DNA of 64,000 nt from Neoceratodus forsteri (taxonomy: Eukaryota; Chordata; Ceratodontiformes; Ceratodontidae): assembly GCA_016271365.2 (NCBI GenBank), contig JADMNL010000028.1, forward strand, positions 97,247,501-97,311,500, written 5' to 3'. Numbering within the stretch: position 1 is the stretch's first letter; each line of letters begins with the position of its first letter. Under the pieces are notes generated by a model. It searched no databases and had not been told where the DNA came from. It saw only the letters and a program-made list of their open reading frames with translations. This document shows, piece after piece, positions 21,672 through 34,054 of the stretch. The translations under genes and the position numbers were made by a program.

Positions 21672-24274
21672 ATGTTGGCTTGCACTTGCTTACCAGCCAA
21701 CATATTGCAGTAGTAGCAGATTTGGAGGTGTGGTCACTGTGGGCGAATGCAGGGCACGCATCAGTAGGTGCGTCCCGCATTCCCCAATAAGCCAGCATGC
21801 AGGCATCGACACCAGCAATACATAAAGTGGCCACCAGATCTAAGAAAATTGCCACTGCAGTGAGAGCCAAGCTTGTCATGCAGCGGCACAATAACACGCC
21901 TCCCAACGTGCTTTTCCTGGTGAAGCAGTTCAATAAACATGGCGGCACTGACTGCCACCGCGCAGAGTGCCGACTTCAGGGGTGCCCAATCCTCCTGTTG
22001 GCATGCCCGACCCACTTAATTTGCTGACAGGGGAGCCCACTCCCCGTCTGCATAATGCCCCCCCTTCCATTCTAATTGTGTGCCGAGGGGGTGCCCAATC
22101 CCCCTCGGTATCATGCACCCCCCAACAGTCTTTCTTTGTTGACGGGGGGCCCAATCTCCATCGGCTTCAGTCCCCCCTGCCCAGTTCAATTTGCCAATGG
22201 GGAAGCCCACTCACCATCAGCATAATGTCCCCAACCCCCAATTTGTGCTGTGTGCCAAGAGGGTGCCCAATCCCCTTCAGCATCATGTGCACCCCCCATT
22301 TCTGTGCCGACAGGGGGCCCAATCCCCATTGGCTGGGGTCCTCCTCCCTATAATGCAGGTGGTACACTGGGAGCTCACCCCAGTGTACCAAACAAACACC
22401 TACAAAAAAAGAAAACCGACCCTCATTGTCTTATTTTTTTCCCCTGTAAAAGAAGAAAACAGTCCCTCGTGGTCTCTCCTGCCCCCTTCCCCAACCCATG
22501 GCCACCCTCTATGTACCCTGCCTCTCCACACCCCCCAACCCCATACTTACTTCCGGAGTCCAGCGCAATGATCTTCGGTGGACCGGGAACACGTCTGCAC
22601 TCTTCAAAGTCAACCGCAAACTGAAGAAATGCCGGTAAGCTGTATAATGGCAGAAATAGGGTTTTTTCAACTTTGGAGCATATCTTGGGCATTTTTGGGA
22701 ATGTTGGCACCAAATTTGCCACACAGAGTTATTGGGACCCCTCCTCATGAATTCAGTCATGGTCATGGCATTATTCAGTCCTGAAAGGTGATTTTGTGGT
22801 CACTGCGTGAAATCACCTTTTGGGACCAGTTAACAAAATGACAGTGCCAGTGTTCATGAAGTGGGCTCTCAAAAAGCCTATGTTGCAAATTTGGTGAAAA
22901 AATCAAAAAAATTACTTTTACGAGCGTGCATTGTGCAGTTTCCACGCACACTCGTAATTTCGTGAATTTGTAATATTTTCACTCCAGATTTTCAACATTG
23001 GCATCTTTCTACATCTCTTTATGAACAGTACAGCTGTCATTTCACATATTCTGGACAAAATGTGTTTTCGCACTTCCAGCGCAGAATAGCACGGTCGCTG
23101 TGGGAGATCAGTTTTAGGGACAGATTAAGAAAATGACAGTGACACTGTTCATGAGCAGAGGTCCTGAAATGCCTATGTTGAAAATTTGGTGATGAAAGTC
23201 CATAAAATGACTATATCACAAGCATGCATTGCGCAGTTTCCACACACCCTTGTAACTTCGCAAATTTGTGAAATTTTCATGCCAGATTTTCAACACTGCC
23301 ATTTTTTCACAGCTCCTTATGAACAGTACAGCTGTCATTTTTCACATCCTGCCCAAAATGTGTTTTCGCACCTGTGGCGCACAATGGCGTGGTCGCTGTG
23401 GGAAATCAACTTTTGGGACAGATTAACAAAATCGCAGTGCCACTGTTCATGAGGGGAGTTCCCAAAATGCCTATGTTGAAAATGTGGTTTAACAAATCCC
23501 CAAAATAATTGGGTTACGGACGTGTGTTGCACAGTTTCTATGCATGATCATGACTTCACCAATTTTTCATATTTTCACTCCATATTTTCAACGTCGCCAT
23601 TTTTTACACCTCCTCATGAACAATACAGTTGTCATTTTTCACATCCTGCCCCAAATGTGTTTTCATGCCTGTGTCACCAAATGGCATAGTTGCTATGCAA
23701 AACCACCTTCGCTAACAAACTGATGGTGCCGCTCTTCATAAGGTGGGGTCACAAAAAGCCCATGTTGATAATTTGGAGTGAAAATACCAACAAACGCCTA
23801 TGGTGTTAGGGTTTCCAACTGTTACACCCCACCCTGCAGAGACTGATAGGCATCAGGGGTGTGACTTAGGATCATTGCTTTAATGCTCACGCCATTCCAC
23901 CCCCACCCCCACCCTGCAGCCAGTGACAGGCATTGAGGTGTGCCTTGGAGTGTTCGGCCCTAAAGTTCACCCCATTCTCCTATACTGCACCCATCTCAGT
24001 GTATTTCCTTATAGAATGGGGTAAGTATAAGGCCCAAAGACCTCAATGCACACCACGACATCTGTCAGTGTCAACAGGGTAGGGTGAGGTAAAACAGCAT
24101 GAGAGTTATAGCTGACGACCCAAAGGCACACCCTAATGCCTGTCAGTCTCTGCAGGGTGGGGGTGGGGTTGACGTCAGTTCAGTTCTTCACTGCCATTCC
24201 TATTATGCATCTCTAACTCCTGCACTACCAATGCCAATGCCAGCAAGCAAACATTTGGCATTGAGAAATGCTTG
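21672..24274 (+). mobile_element. HPE element copy C, complete
   Basis: The left stem-loop pairs ATGTTGGCT (21672-21680) with AGCCAACAT (21695-21703) perfectly. Relative to copy B the third T-G position has changed in both arms. Next is a GC-rich zone of degenerate GGTGCCCAATCCCC units (~21980-22360) and the stem GGTACACTGGG/CCCAGTGTACC (22361-22389). An intron-like segment (22444-22620) and about three ~296-bp units (~22840-23760) follow. The far end has GACAGGCAT motifs and GCAAGCAAACAT (24243-24254), and closes at GAAATGCTTG. Flanks are ATTTTT and TTTATC, again T-rich on both sides. Length 2,603 bp, shorter than copies B and D through fewer array units. No transposase seen. Confidence 0.85.
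22444..22620 (-). other. Conserved exon/intron-like segment in HPE copy C
   Basis: On the minus strand a 70-bp segment (22551-22620) follows ATTTCTTCAG and ends at donor GTAAGTATGGGG. A 107-bp intron-like stretch ends with the polypyrimidine run TTTTCTTCTTTTACAG. Position and signals match copies B and D. Confidence 0.5.
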
Positions 24275-24757
24275 TTTATCCTGCACTTTATCAATAAAAT
24301 GAAGCACTTTGGATTATAAGTGAAGCTGGAGTGGTGGCATCAGTTTTTGAAGTACTGGTGGTGGTGAGTGCCCCATTTTATGTTATTAAAACGCTGCTGT
24401 ACACCTTCTACATTCAGTGACTTCAGCTGTGTTTATCCCTGCTGCCAACTCACATTTTTGTTCTCTCATTGTGGCTCTACACATGTGCACATTCGTGTTT
24501 CCCAGAGACACTGCAGCGGTGAGAACAGACACAGTCCGAGCTAGTAGGAAAGTCTGCTCCCTTGGGTCAAGCAGTCCACCAACCCAGGAGGAAATGTCCC
24601 AGTAGGGGCGGTGATGATGAGTCGCCTGATTGTTATAAAATAAAAAGTAAGTATTTTCAGTTTGATGGCACAGCAAGCGGTGCCCGAGATCACAGTGGTT
24701 TAGTCCAGCCCAACAATAAAGACCGCCGTGATCTAGATTAAAAAAAAAAACTACAAC
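24275..24757. other. Spacer, nothing recognised
   Basis: Contains AATAAA at 24293 and an A-run near 24740. No gene or known repeat seen. Confidence 0.4.
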
Positions 24758-24919
24758 AAATAAAGTATGGGCAACTTTGTATACCTCTCCCTTTGTTTCT
24801 ATCTCAGGGTTAATACAAGCATGGACCTCTTGAGCGTCACTCTCAAGGTCTATATGCTGTTATTTCAACCCCTCGAAAGAAACACAGGCTTGTTGTGTAT
24901 GGTTGCCCATACTTTATTT
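24758..24919. mobile_element. ~160-bp palindromic MITE, member 1
   Basis: The perfect 18-bp terminal inverted repeats are AAATAAAGTATGGGCAAC (24758-24775) and GTTGCCCATACTTTATTT (24902-24919). The interior is also self-complementary, with GACCTCTTGAG and CTCAAGGTC around the centre. It shares the GTATGGGCAAC end and the GACCTCT centre with members at 40034-40196 and 40401-40560. Confidence 0.8.
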
Positions 24920-25324
24920 CTTATTTTGTAGTAAGATGGGAAATATATAGAGAAGAGCTCATGGACGTTATTGTATAGGGATGATTTTAGAAACACATAT
25001 ATCTATTTTATTCATGTTATTACAGAAAAGAAATGCAGCACCACTAGGAAGTTTGCTAAATCTTTCCTTCAACAAGAGACTAATGACAGGGCACAGCGAA
25101 TGAGATTTATCAGACTGAAAAGCTGACACACATTGTTAGATTACAGAAGGAAGCATTTGAAAATAAATTATACCATCGGTGCTATTTATGACCCAGACGG
25201 TAATTAATTGCATTCTTTAAGGAAATATCCTGGAATATGCATATCTGCATATGTATTTGTATGTCATTATGGCTGTGGAAATCACGTTTATTGAAAGAGT
25301 GGTCTCGTGGACATTCTTACGGTA

Positions 25325-25693
25325 TGAGATCGAATGCTGTGTGGAATTGTCAAATTCTGCTTCTGTCGGTATTGCACTGAATTTTGGAAATTGCACCTAG
25401 TTTCATAGAATTCCATTAGAAGCAGAATTCAGAAATTACAAAAGTTGATATTTTTCTTAACTGTGGATTATTGATCTGTAGATTACATAAACCATGAAAC
25501 ATTATTTCACATTTGACGTACACTGCAGATTTATTTTCTGCAAACTGCAGAATATATTACATGTTTTGCATTGAAATGCTTTTCCATAGTCCACAGCATT
25601 AAAAAAGAAACGATGAAAAGCTTTTTGGAGGTGTGATTGCCATACTGTACAAATTCTGCCTGCAGAATGCCACATTCTGCACATCTCTAATGA
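25325..25693. mobile_element. GAATTTC-family AT-rich MITE
   Basis: Contains AATTCTGCTTCTG, GAATTTTGGAAATTGCAC, TAGAATTCCATTAGAAGCAG, TTACATAAACCATG and CACTGCAGATTTATTTTCTG. It ends TTCTGCACATCTCTA. The same blocks in the same order occur at 43290-43700 and around the L2 at 46.5-47.8 kb. Confidence 0.5.
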
Positions 25694-26049
25694 GAACAGT
25701 AAAACAAGTGGAGCACTTCTAGCACTGTAAGAATGTTGGTAGGACCACTCTTACAGCCATGAGAGTGGTATCCCCAACCACAATAATATATTGTTGATTG
25801 AGACTAATAAACAGTTATTAACATTTTAAACAATTCCCCTGAATGTCCCCATTTTATGACCCTGTGAGATGCTTTTCACAAACTAAAAGTGTGCCATGGG
25901 CAGGGCAAAAGAGAGCTCCAATTGATCAGACGTGCTCTACAGATCAATAATAACATTTATTGTACAGCAGAGACCCACAGAGCTGCAAGTAACTCATTTT
26001 GATGTGTGTCTCGGGGGACACAGAATTCAGGCAAAATCTGGGCAGAATC

Positions 26050-26133
26050 ATCTTTCTAGCTGCCTGTCTGTCTAGCTAGCTATCTATCTATCTAGCTGTC
26101 CATCTGTCTGTCTGTCTATCTATCTATCTATCG

Positions 26134-26181
<48 letters not shown>

Positions 26182-26373
26182 GTCTGTCTCTCTACAGACA
26201 GTATCTATCTATCTATCTATCACCTATCTACAGATTGTATATGTCTATCTATCTATCTACAGACAGTATCTATCTGTCTGTCTATCTACCTATCTTCATA
26301 CAGTATATATCTCTCTGTCTGTATATCTATCTATCTATCTATCTTATCTATCTATCTATCTATCTACAGACAG

Positions 26374-26448
<75 letters not shown>

Positions 26449-26451
26449 ATA
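26050..26451. repeat. (TATC)n tetranucleotide tract with interruptions
   Basis: About 400 bp of TATC/TGTC repeats, broken by several ACAGACAGTA spacers. The longest pure run is near 26378-26445. The open frame of SIYLSIYL repeats across it is an artefact. Confidence 0.97.
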
Positions 26452-26548
26452 TCCCTTATTCAGAAGGTTAGTGCTGCACTAACAGGCATAGTGCAGCATT
26501 AACTGGACTTAGTGCATCTGAAGGAGTTAAGTACCATTTTTAAATGCT

Positions 26549-26758
26549 GGCAATATAGCCTAGATGTTAGAGTGATGAGCTACGAATGAGTTTGGTACAT
26601 CCAGCAGACATGGGTTTGATTCCCCCAACCTCCACTTGCGTACTCTGTGACTCTGAGCAAGTCATTTAACCACCCTAGTGCTCCTGGGCCACCCCTGAAA
26701 ACAGGCACTTGTAAGTAGTGGGCCTCACTCAGTTGCTAAAAGAATTTTTTAAAAAAGG
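26549..26758 (+). repeat. tRNA-derived SINE with MIR-like core
   Basis: A second copy of the 13131 SINE: GGCAATATAGCCTAGATGTTAGAG, B-box GGGTTTGATTCCC, then CTGTGACTCTGAGCAAGTCA, TTTAACC and an A-rich end after CAGGCACTTGTAAGTAGTGG. Confidence 0.8.
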
Positions 26759-27216
26759 TGCCCCCTGTGGCACACACAGTGGAAAGTGTGACCACGCAGA
26801 ATTCAACACTGCATCCATGCGTATGAAGTGGCATACAGGGCATAGTGGCATAATCAGAGGGTTCTGGAAGTGATAAAAATATGCCAAGGCACAGCTATTT
26901 AACACTTCCAGAACTCTGTTCTTATTGCACAAGGTGATACATGATTCCCCATCCCTGCGACAGCACCTGCCCCCTCCTGCCTGACCCCTACTGTGGGAGA
27001 AGAAATGGCAACTGAAAGGAATAACAATGCTGCAGTGACTGCCACTCTTGACAAAGCACGGTACTGTTAGGTGCAAAATGTTGAGTCCTTCTCCTACTGA
27101 TATTAAGTGTATTTTACCTGCTTTTTGTTATAATACAAATTTTTTTTTCCACAACATAAAACAGCATAGTGGTGTTTACTGACTAGGGTTGAGTGCTGGT
27201 TTGTTTTGCTGCAACC

Positions 27217-27296
27217 TTAAGAAATCCCTGGGGTTAGCCATGACTACATCCCATACTTTAGGCACCTGGTGATAGATAACCCCAGGGATTTCTTAA
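27217..27296. repeat. Palindromic MITE with perfect 20-bp arms
   Basis: TTAAGAAATCCCTGGGGTTA (27217-27236) and its exact reverse complement (27277-27296) flank a 40-bp loop. Partial complementarity continues outward (GCAACC against AGTTGACC). Confidence 0.8.
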
Positions 27297-27511
27297 AGTT
27301 GACCAGTTCCAGGTCACTCTTGTCTTCCGGGAGGATTAAGCTATTAGAGAAGTATACCAAACCAGAGCGGCAAAAAGCCGGGAGTTAGACTGGGGCAGTA
27401 GTCAATTAAATAATATAAAAAAGTAACTTTAATTGTAACTTTCCTCCCATCCGATCAGCTTCCAGCACCAGCCACTAATCTCTCCAGGTCAGGGAGTTTG
27501 CTGATTGGCCT

Positions 27512-27532
27512 GTATTGCAGTCACTGCAATAC
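27512..27532. repeat. Short perfect hairpin
   Basis: GTATTGCAG and CTGCAATAC separated by TCA. It follows GCTGATTGGCC, a motif that also sits beside palindromes near 60.1 and 61.7 kb. Confidence 0.6.
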
Positions 27533-27839
27533 TTTTGGAGGACTGAAGGATCTCTTCGGAGGCTTGCAGGAGGGAGAGGGGTGGATATTACTATTCGATG
27601 GATTTACATATTGGACATATGGCATTAAAAGCTGTAGACCTTTATGGCACCAAATGTCACTGGACTGAACTGCAGTACAGCTGCCTCTCTCACAGCAGCT
27701 GTGTCTCAAGGTGCCCCAGCCAGCATGGTGGTCAAACAATGGGATGGGGAGGGAAATTTTTTGTTCTGGGAGGAAATAGTTACTGGGTGGGGGAGGCGGC
27801 AGTCTACACAGGAGTGGAGTTGGATGCTGAATATGAAAT

Positions 27840-27955
27840 TTCAGTTGCATTTTTGATTCCATTCCGATGCCTGAATCAGATGTGGAACGGGATCAGAATT
27901 TCTGAAATTCTGATTTCCACCAATGGAACAGATTCCTAAGAATCTGCATACCCCT
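27840..27955. mobile_element. GAATTTC-family MITE fragment
   Basis: Centred on CAGAATTTCTGAAATTCTG (27894-27912), a perfect palindrome, and ends ATCTGCATACCCCTA like other members. Confidence 0.45.
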
Positions 27956-29974
27956 AAGACAGACATATATAGTTCAATTCCTCACACTAAATCAGCATGT
28001 CAGTTCATTCATTCATTATTACATCACAAGCCCTGCTGTTTGTTTGGTAACATGTCATAAGTTACCAGTCAAGCAGCAGGATATTGGCTCTTCCTGGTTA
28101 CTAGTGATGTCACAATCAGTGAGATCTCAATGCTGATGATGTATAGGGAGGAATAGAACTGACTATGTCATCCTCCAGGTAGAGTGCTGTTCCACACAGC
28201 ACACCTAGTACTGGCTGGTAGCAAATCTTCTAATTATCAAAACAGAAAAGAAAGTAATACTTTAGAAATAAAACGTAGTAGCTGACTTTTCTGAAACTTA
28301 CTGTTAACTCCAGGCAGTACAGTAGCTCTTTAAGCACAGGAGTGTAACCCCCCCTGTCGGGGCTTACCTGATATCCCCTGAAGTTGCTCCCATTTCCCTG
28401 GGTTTCCCTGTGGTTTCCTCGTTCTGTGCCCCGGTCTGCCCATAGTTTCCCCAGTTCCTGGCTGGTCCCCTGTAGTGCCTGGGATCCTCCGCTGGCACCT
28501 GCATAACTGTTTTTTGAAGAGCAGGGCCAAAAGAGCTAGTTTACAGAGCTGCCACCCATTCCTTGCACTCTGGTGCCAGGCGACGCTCCGCACATGTGCA
28601 GAAGGCACATTTTCATTTGGCCATTCAGCAGCCACTAGAGTTGCTTCTCCAGTAGTCCCGGTCCCGTTGGGCAGCAAAAGAGTGACCGGAGACCTTGGGA
28701 CAACCAGAGAGGCAGCAGGGAAGGAGAGTGAGTATTTTTTGTGAGCATCAATCATGCTCAGGATATGTGGGAGCCGCCTCACAAATATAAATGAGGTGGC
28801 TCCTGAATACAAATGAAATGAGCCTGTCTAGCATGGGGAAAAGGGTTTAGCGCTAGCGACTGCCAGGATATCAAACAAAAATGTTAAATCCTGTCAATGT
28901 GTGCAAGGGCACAGGGGCTTCTACCAATCTGAGGGGAAATCAATAAAGGGAAAGATTTATGTTGGCTGCAGAGAGTCATGCGACTGGGACAGTGAATGAA
29001 CTGTATTGGGGTTTAGCATGTCCTGCCTAGGGGCAAGCTATGTTCGCAGCAGCAATGGGAAAAGGATTAAATTAGCATTCTAAAGTATGCAGCAGCTTAA
29101 CAGGGCACAGGGAGTGCTACAAGACTGTTGGGAAACAATTTTCTAAAAGTTAAAGGTTTGGCTGCACCAGGGAAATAAAGTTAGAACTTGGAATGGACTG
29201 GGTATGAACTGAGAGATCAGCAGCCACCACTGCAGCCATGTGATGCCAGAGCAACCAACCAAAGGGCCAAGACTTGCCAAGAGGATTCTGGGGCTTCAGG
29301 AAAAACTCTTGGGGAAAAATACCGGGGAATGTTTAGGTGCCTTTTTCTGCACCAATAAGGCATCGAGGGAGCCTCATGCATATTAATTTTCTTTAACGAC
29401 AGTGGATCCAGCCAATAGGGAGCTGTCAGAAGGCTCCCAAAAGTGCAGAACTTTTGATCCTGCAGTCAGTTTTAGGAGAGCCCTTCCACGGGAGGTTCCA
29501 GCCCCTATGCTGAGAATGGGGCTGCAAAAACTGTGAGAGGGCCTGCCTGGGGGCTGCCAGCAATCTGGTCCCCCAGGGCTGGGTGTTTCCCTTCCCCCAT
29601 CTAAAGGGGGCTGAAGGAAAGTGTGCAGGAGCTCTGCAGAGAAAGAGAGCTGCAAGTTTCAGATCTGAGGCTGTGGTAGAATGCAGCACTACAGAGGTGA
29701 CAGTATTGAGAAAAGGCTATGTGAAAAAGGAAAATGGACCAATCCTGAGGTGGAGAGAGCCTCCTGGTCTTCGTCTGCACCTGCATGGTGAGACATGAGT
29801 GAACTGAGAAGTGAATGAAAAGTTGTGTGGAAGTATGGAAAAGGAACAAGGAATTGTCTGACCCTGGCATAGATAACGCATCTAAGGAGATGAGGGAAAG
29901 ACACAGGTCTGGGGACTGGTTATAGCATGGAAGAATGGCTACTGGACAACTGGATGAGAATCTGGATTCTGAGA
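27956..29974. other. Spacer without recognised genes
   Basis: Mixed sequence. An open frame of 160 codons (28330-28812, minus) overlaps a plus-strand frame and shows no domain. Its proline/glycine/arginine-rich composition suggests chance. Confidence 0.4.
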
Positions 29975-29976
29975 AG

Positions 29977-30160
29977 CGAGAGAGAGAGAGAAAAGAGAAG
30001 AGAAGAGAAGAGAAGGAGGGAAGGAAGAAGGAAGGAAGGAAGAGAAGAGAAGAGAAGAGAAGAGAGAAGAGAAGGGAAGGAAGAGAAGAGAAGAGAAGAG
30101 AAGAGAAGAGAAGAGAGAAGAGAAGAGAAGAGAAGAAGAAAGAGAAAGAGAGAAGAGAGA
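29977..30160. repeat. (AGAGA/AAGGA)n purine tract
   Basis: About 180 bp of almost pure A/G on the plus strand, mostly GAGAA units. The Lys/Arg/Glu-rich open frames through it are artefacts of composition. Confidence 0.97.
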
Positions 30161-31620
30161 CTCTTCTGAGATTGTTATGCGCTTGCCTGGTGAGAAAATA
30201 TACTTTCTTGATGTTTTGCTGAGAAAGAGTTCTGGAACTGTGTGTGAGCCAGAGGGAGTGATCACTGTGTTAAAGCTGAGAGACTGTGAAAGCAGAAGGA
30301 TAAGCAGGTGCTATCTGGGTAGATACTTGCTCTCTGTTCCTAAATACAGCTGAGAAAAGAGACTGTTGTGATGAACCTGTTTAGATTCTGCAGCCCCCAG
30401 AGTCTGGGAGACAGGGAAGAAACACAAAACACTTTGGCTACACACCGTAGCTGGTCTCGATTGAAGAGAGAATGATGACTTAAACCATTCCATCCTAAAC
30501 CCAGGGCCAAGTGGAGAACTTGCTAACCCCCATCAAGTGGGGACTGCTGGCTGCAGGGGATCAAGGGGTTTATTCCCAAGTGCTAGGGCACTCTGACCTA
30601 CAAAGGAGCAGGGCTGTGGGGCACTCCGAGGTCTGGGTCCCTTGTGGCTCTCAGGCCTTGCCATGTGCTCTGCAACAGGCCTCAATAGGCTGAAGAGGTA
30701 AAGCTGCAAGATCTGCAATCAAGCTGAAGGTCCAAGCTGCAGTTTCTTTGGCCCTTCAAGCTTAAGCATCAAGCCTGGTTCTGCATCTGCTGTTACCACC
30801 AACCCTAGGATTTCAGTCATGTGTGCCACCCGAGGACTGATGCTGCAGAATCATGAGTAACAGCAGGAACTGCCCTGCACCTGGGGAAATGTATATACAG
30901 TCAAGTATGCCCTCTGGCATGGGAAGCCAGTGGAGAAATTAGAGAAAGGTGTAAAAGGTTGATTTAATTCAAGTAAATGTGCCAACGCCGGCTGACCAGC
31001 TGCACCTCAGGCCTGCAACTTAACATCTGGGTACCCAGGGACAGAACTCGGAGCATCATTCTAAACTGGTACCAGTGGGTCTGGTTATTGGGTATATCTT
31101 CAGCAGTCAGATAGCTAGGTAGAAAGATGGTGTTTGCATTGATTAAGAGGTTTGGGGTTTGAATAATAAAAGGGGAAAAATGATTGTTGTGAAATGCCAA
31201 ATCCTAATTAACATGTTTGTCTAACCTCTGTTCCATTACCCTATTCTAACCCTTCCCATGTAAATAAACTATGATGTTACTATTTCAGAAAGTGCGGACT
31301 CAAGAGCCTGATTTTGGTGAGCATATTATTACCTGAAGTTAATTATGCCAACTGTTTAACTGTGAGGAGGTTCAAGTCTGGTAAGTCCATGGCTGGGGGT
31401 AACTGTTCCGGGAGGTGGGTTGGTATGACATCCCAGGGGGTTGTACTGTATAGATTAGACCCACTAAATATGTACTCTGGGTGGAGGAACCGCCATTTCA
31501 TTTTACCTTTTGGGAAAGGACCCCTGGTAATAACAAGTATGGAACCCAGGCCCCGTAACCTTGGTCTGGCCAGCAAGGTAGGGGTAGTGGCCCTCTCTAG
31601 GATGGCACCAGAGAGGGGCT
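30161..31620. other. Spacer, possibly decayed retroelement, not assignable
   Basis: Contains AATAAACTATG at ~31262. No open frame or domain can be named. Confidence 0.3.
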
Positions 31621-31682
31621 ACAGGAGGTTTAAGTGACTTACTCAAGTTCAGATAGTATGCAGGTGGCAGATAGTGTGTAAA
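31621..31682 (-). repeat. MIR-like SINE core fragment
   Basis: TTTAAGTGACTTACTCAAGT and AGTATGCAGGTGGCAG match the reverse of the core in the 39135 SINE. Confidence 0.5.
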
Positions 31683-32149
31683 CTGCACTGTTCACAGTCC
31701 TCCAGCCAGCGCAATTATCAGGTAGTTATCCTTATCTATAGGAAGGTCCACACAGAGGCAGATTTTCAGATAATATTTACCATATCCGGAATTAGTTATG
31801 CTTAGCTGAGGTCATTATTCATCATAAAATGGACATATTCTCTGGATGAGTGCAATTTTAGGCATGGATATTTTTGTCTGGAGAGGGTGAGGCAGTATTC
31901 TGCCATTATAGTGCTGAATTATGCAGGACTAGATGACAGTTATCCAAGGCACTACTACCAGATAGGCCAGATAATACCGAGAATCCACTCTGGAAAAATG
32001 AATCTTTATTAACCTGCTGTGGAGCTCCCATAATCCGTATTACCCACTCCAGCCAAAAATCTAGACGCACAGGTGTATCTGTAAATGTCAACAGATTATC
32101 TACACCACTCTATATTCATCCAGGTTTACCATAAACACCTGTTGTACTG

Positions 32150-32270
32150 TCTTCATTTCCACTGTCTCTGCAGGTAGGCTGTTTCACAGGATCACAACCC
32201 TCTGGGAGATAGGTACCTCCTAATGTTATCCCTGAATTTGCCACATCTGTATTTTATGGAACATCCCCCC
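32150..32270 (-). pseudogene. CR1-like LINE scrap
   Basis: AGGCTGTTTCACAGGATCAC, AACCCTCTGGGAG and TACCTCCTAATGTTATCCC correspond to the reversed C-terminal CR1 region (a FFSERVVNxWN-type stretch) with many changes. Confidence 0.4.
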
Positions 32271-32973
32271 ATCCTGCTGGAAAACACCAGTTGCCCATCA
32301 CCATATGATCTTGCTGGTGGCCTTGATTAAGAGGAAGACTGAGATGATGTTTATTTGTTTGAAAATTGGTGACAGAGAGGTACACTGAACTGAAGCTCTC
32401 TTTCTGGCACAACCTCGGGGGAAGGGACATGGGATCAAGAAAATGCATTATACAGTCAAAATGCACAGTTACGTTAAAGTGCAATCAGAATATCATGATG
32501 AACAGACTACAAGTGAAGGCAAAGCAGCAGTACAAAAAAAAAACTGTTTACTGACCAGCCAGACACACCAGTACTGGTTAAGGTGGCAACAAAAGAGGAG
32601 CATCAGGGAGAGGAAAACAGGAGTGGGGGGGGGTGGAGTTTCAGCTGGAACCTGAGAAAGTCAGGAGAGGCAGAGAGGCAGACGTCAGTGCAGAGCTGGT
32701 TCCAGAGTGTGGGAAGGAAAACTGCCCAGCAGAGGAATGGGAATGAGGAATGGAGAAAGTGCAATGATCTCTGAAGTGGAGGGAGCAGGAGACAGAGAGG
32801 ATAACGGAGAGGAGTGTGGAAAGGTAGGAGGGTATACTTTCAGCTTCCTTTTCTCTAAGATGAACATATTATTAACGGGCCACCAGCCTCTTCTCATAGC
32901 TTTTGTCCAGCATACAGTACCAGAAATTGTTTTGGTGACCATGCATTACAGCCAATACCTCAATGTTCTTTTC

Positions 32974-33044
32974 ATGTTTGCTTGCAAATGTGGAAAGCAA
33001 ACATATTGTCACAATAATGGGTTTCAGAGGTGTGACACTGTCTT
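32974..33044 (+). mobile_element. Isolated HPE hairpin end, ~70 bp
   Basis: ATGTTTGCTT (32974-32983) pairs perfectly with AAGCAAACAT (32995-33004). ATTGTCACAATAATGGGTTT and CAGAGGTGTGACAC follow, aligning with the first ~70 bp of copies B and C. It sits after TTCTTTTC in CR1-like sequence. The rest of the element is absent. Confidence 0.6.
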
Positions 33045-33130
33045 TTTTGTACTGAGGGAATCAGAACTGCACGCCATACTTCATGTGGGATCTAACCAGG
33101 GCCTTGTAAAACTGTAGGTTTACTTTCTCT
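33045..33130 (-). pseudogene. CR1-like LINE scrap
   Basis: CAGAACTGCACGCCATACTT, CATGTGGGATCTAACCAGGG and CCTTGTAAAACTG resemble the antisense of the CR1 segment seen at 14225-14280 and 52870-52915. Confidence 0.6.
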
Positions 33131-33807
33131 GCCTCGATGGTCCCCCCTCCCACCAATGCCTCCCACCATTCTTCCAGCCCTCTTTGCAGCAGCTGTGCAG
33201 AGCTTGTCATACTTCAGCCCCTTGACTATTATGATATCTGGTCCTTTTCCTCCTCCTCTGCTGTAGCGAGAGGAGCCTCACACAGTGCATGGGGTTTACT
33301 TCTGTTTTTTTTTTCTACAACTCAAGAACTTGAACCAATCACACAGCTTGTTAGGGCCCTCCTGATGTTTGTCCCCATCTGCAAGGGATTCCGCCACCCT
33401 AGCCAGCTTAATCAGCGAACATATGCAGACTGCCGAGACCACGGCATCCTTATGTTGTATCTTATGACTTGAGAGATGCCAGTAAAAAGCATTGTCACGG
33501 CTACAATATGAAACTGATGCTGACAGTCACACTACCCCCAACTACAGTACAACTGCTTAGTGGTCAGGGAGTGGTCATGCCTTCAGGTGGCCACACCCAA
33601 GCCACACGCACCCACATCTTTCTGGGGGCAGAGCTACTGGAAGTAAAGACATGCTTCTGTTTGGCTCCAGCTGTTCAGGCTAGTTCAGCCACAGGAATCT
33701 GCATCTCCTCCATCCCATTCACTCTTCCCCTCCCTCTCCCCTGCCAAGCCATGCCACAGCTGGGGAGGGAGAAAGAGCTGTGGAGCAGGTACTGTCTGCG
33801 ATAACAG

Positions 33808-33885
33808 TGTTGGTAGGGAGGAATGGGCAGACCGGATGGGCCAAGCGGTCCTCATCTGCCATGAAATTCTATGTTTCTATAACCA
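33808..33885 (+). repeat. CR1 3' terminal tail
   Basis: GGGCAGACCGGATGGGCCAA, GCGGTCCTCATCTGCC and TTCTATGTTTCTAT form the usual 3' end of CR1 elements of this type. No coding part is attached. Confidence 0.75.
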
Positions 33886-34054
33886 TTGTATTGATTACAG
33901 TGATGTAAACTAGCACCATGGTCCTCGGGCACTCTTATTTTGATTTTATTTTACTACAGGGGCTGGGGAGCAAGATGCTATATAGATTCTGCCCCTTCCC
34001 CGTTTGGGCTGTCCTACTGAGACCTGGAAGCTCACTTTGTCACTGTAATTGGAG

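Noticed and set aside
26235..26471. Open frame of 78 codons (SIYLSIYL repeats)
   Set aside because: It is a translation of the (TATC)n microsatellite.
29927..30222. Lys/Arg/Glu-rich open frames
   Set aside because: They are translations of a purine-only simple repeat.
28300..31640. Decayed endogenous retrovirus or gypsy LTR
   Set aside because: An AATAAA and some LTR-like wording near 31262 only; no paired LTR, primer-binding site or pol motif.
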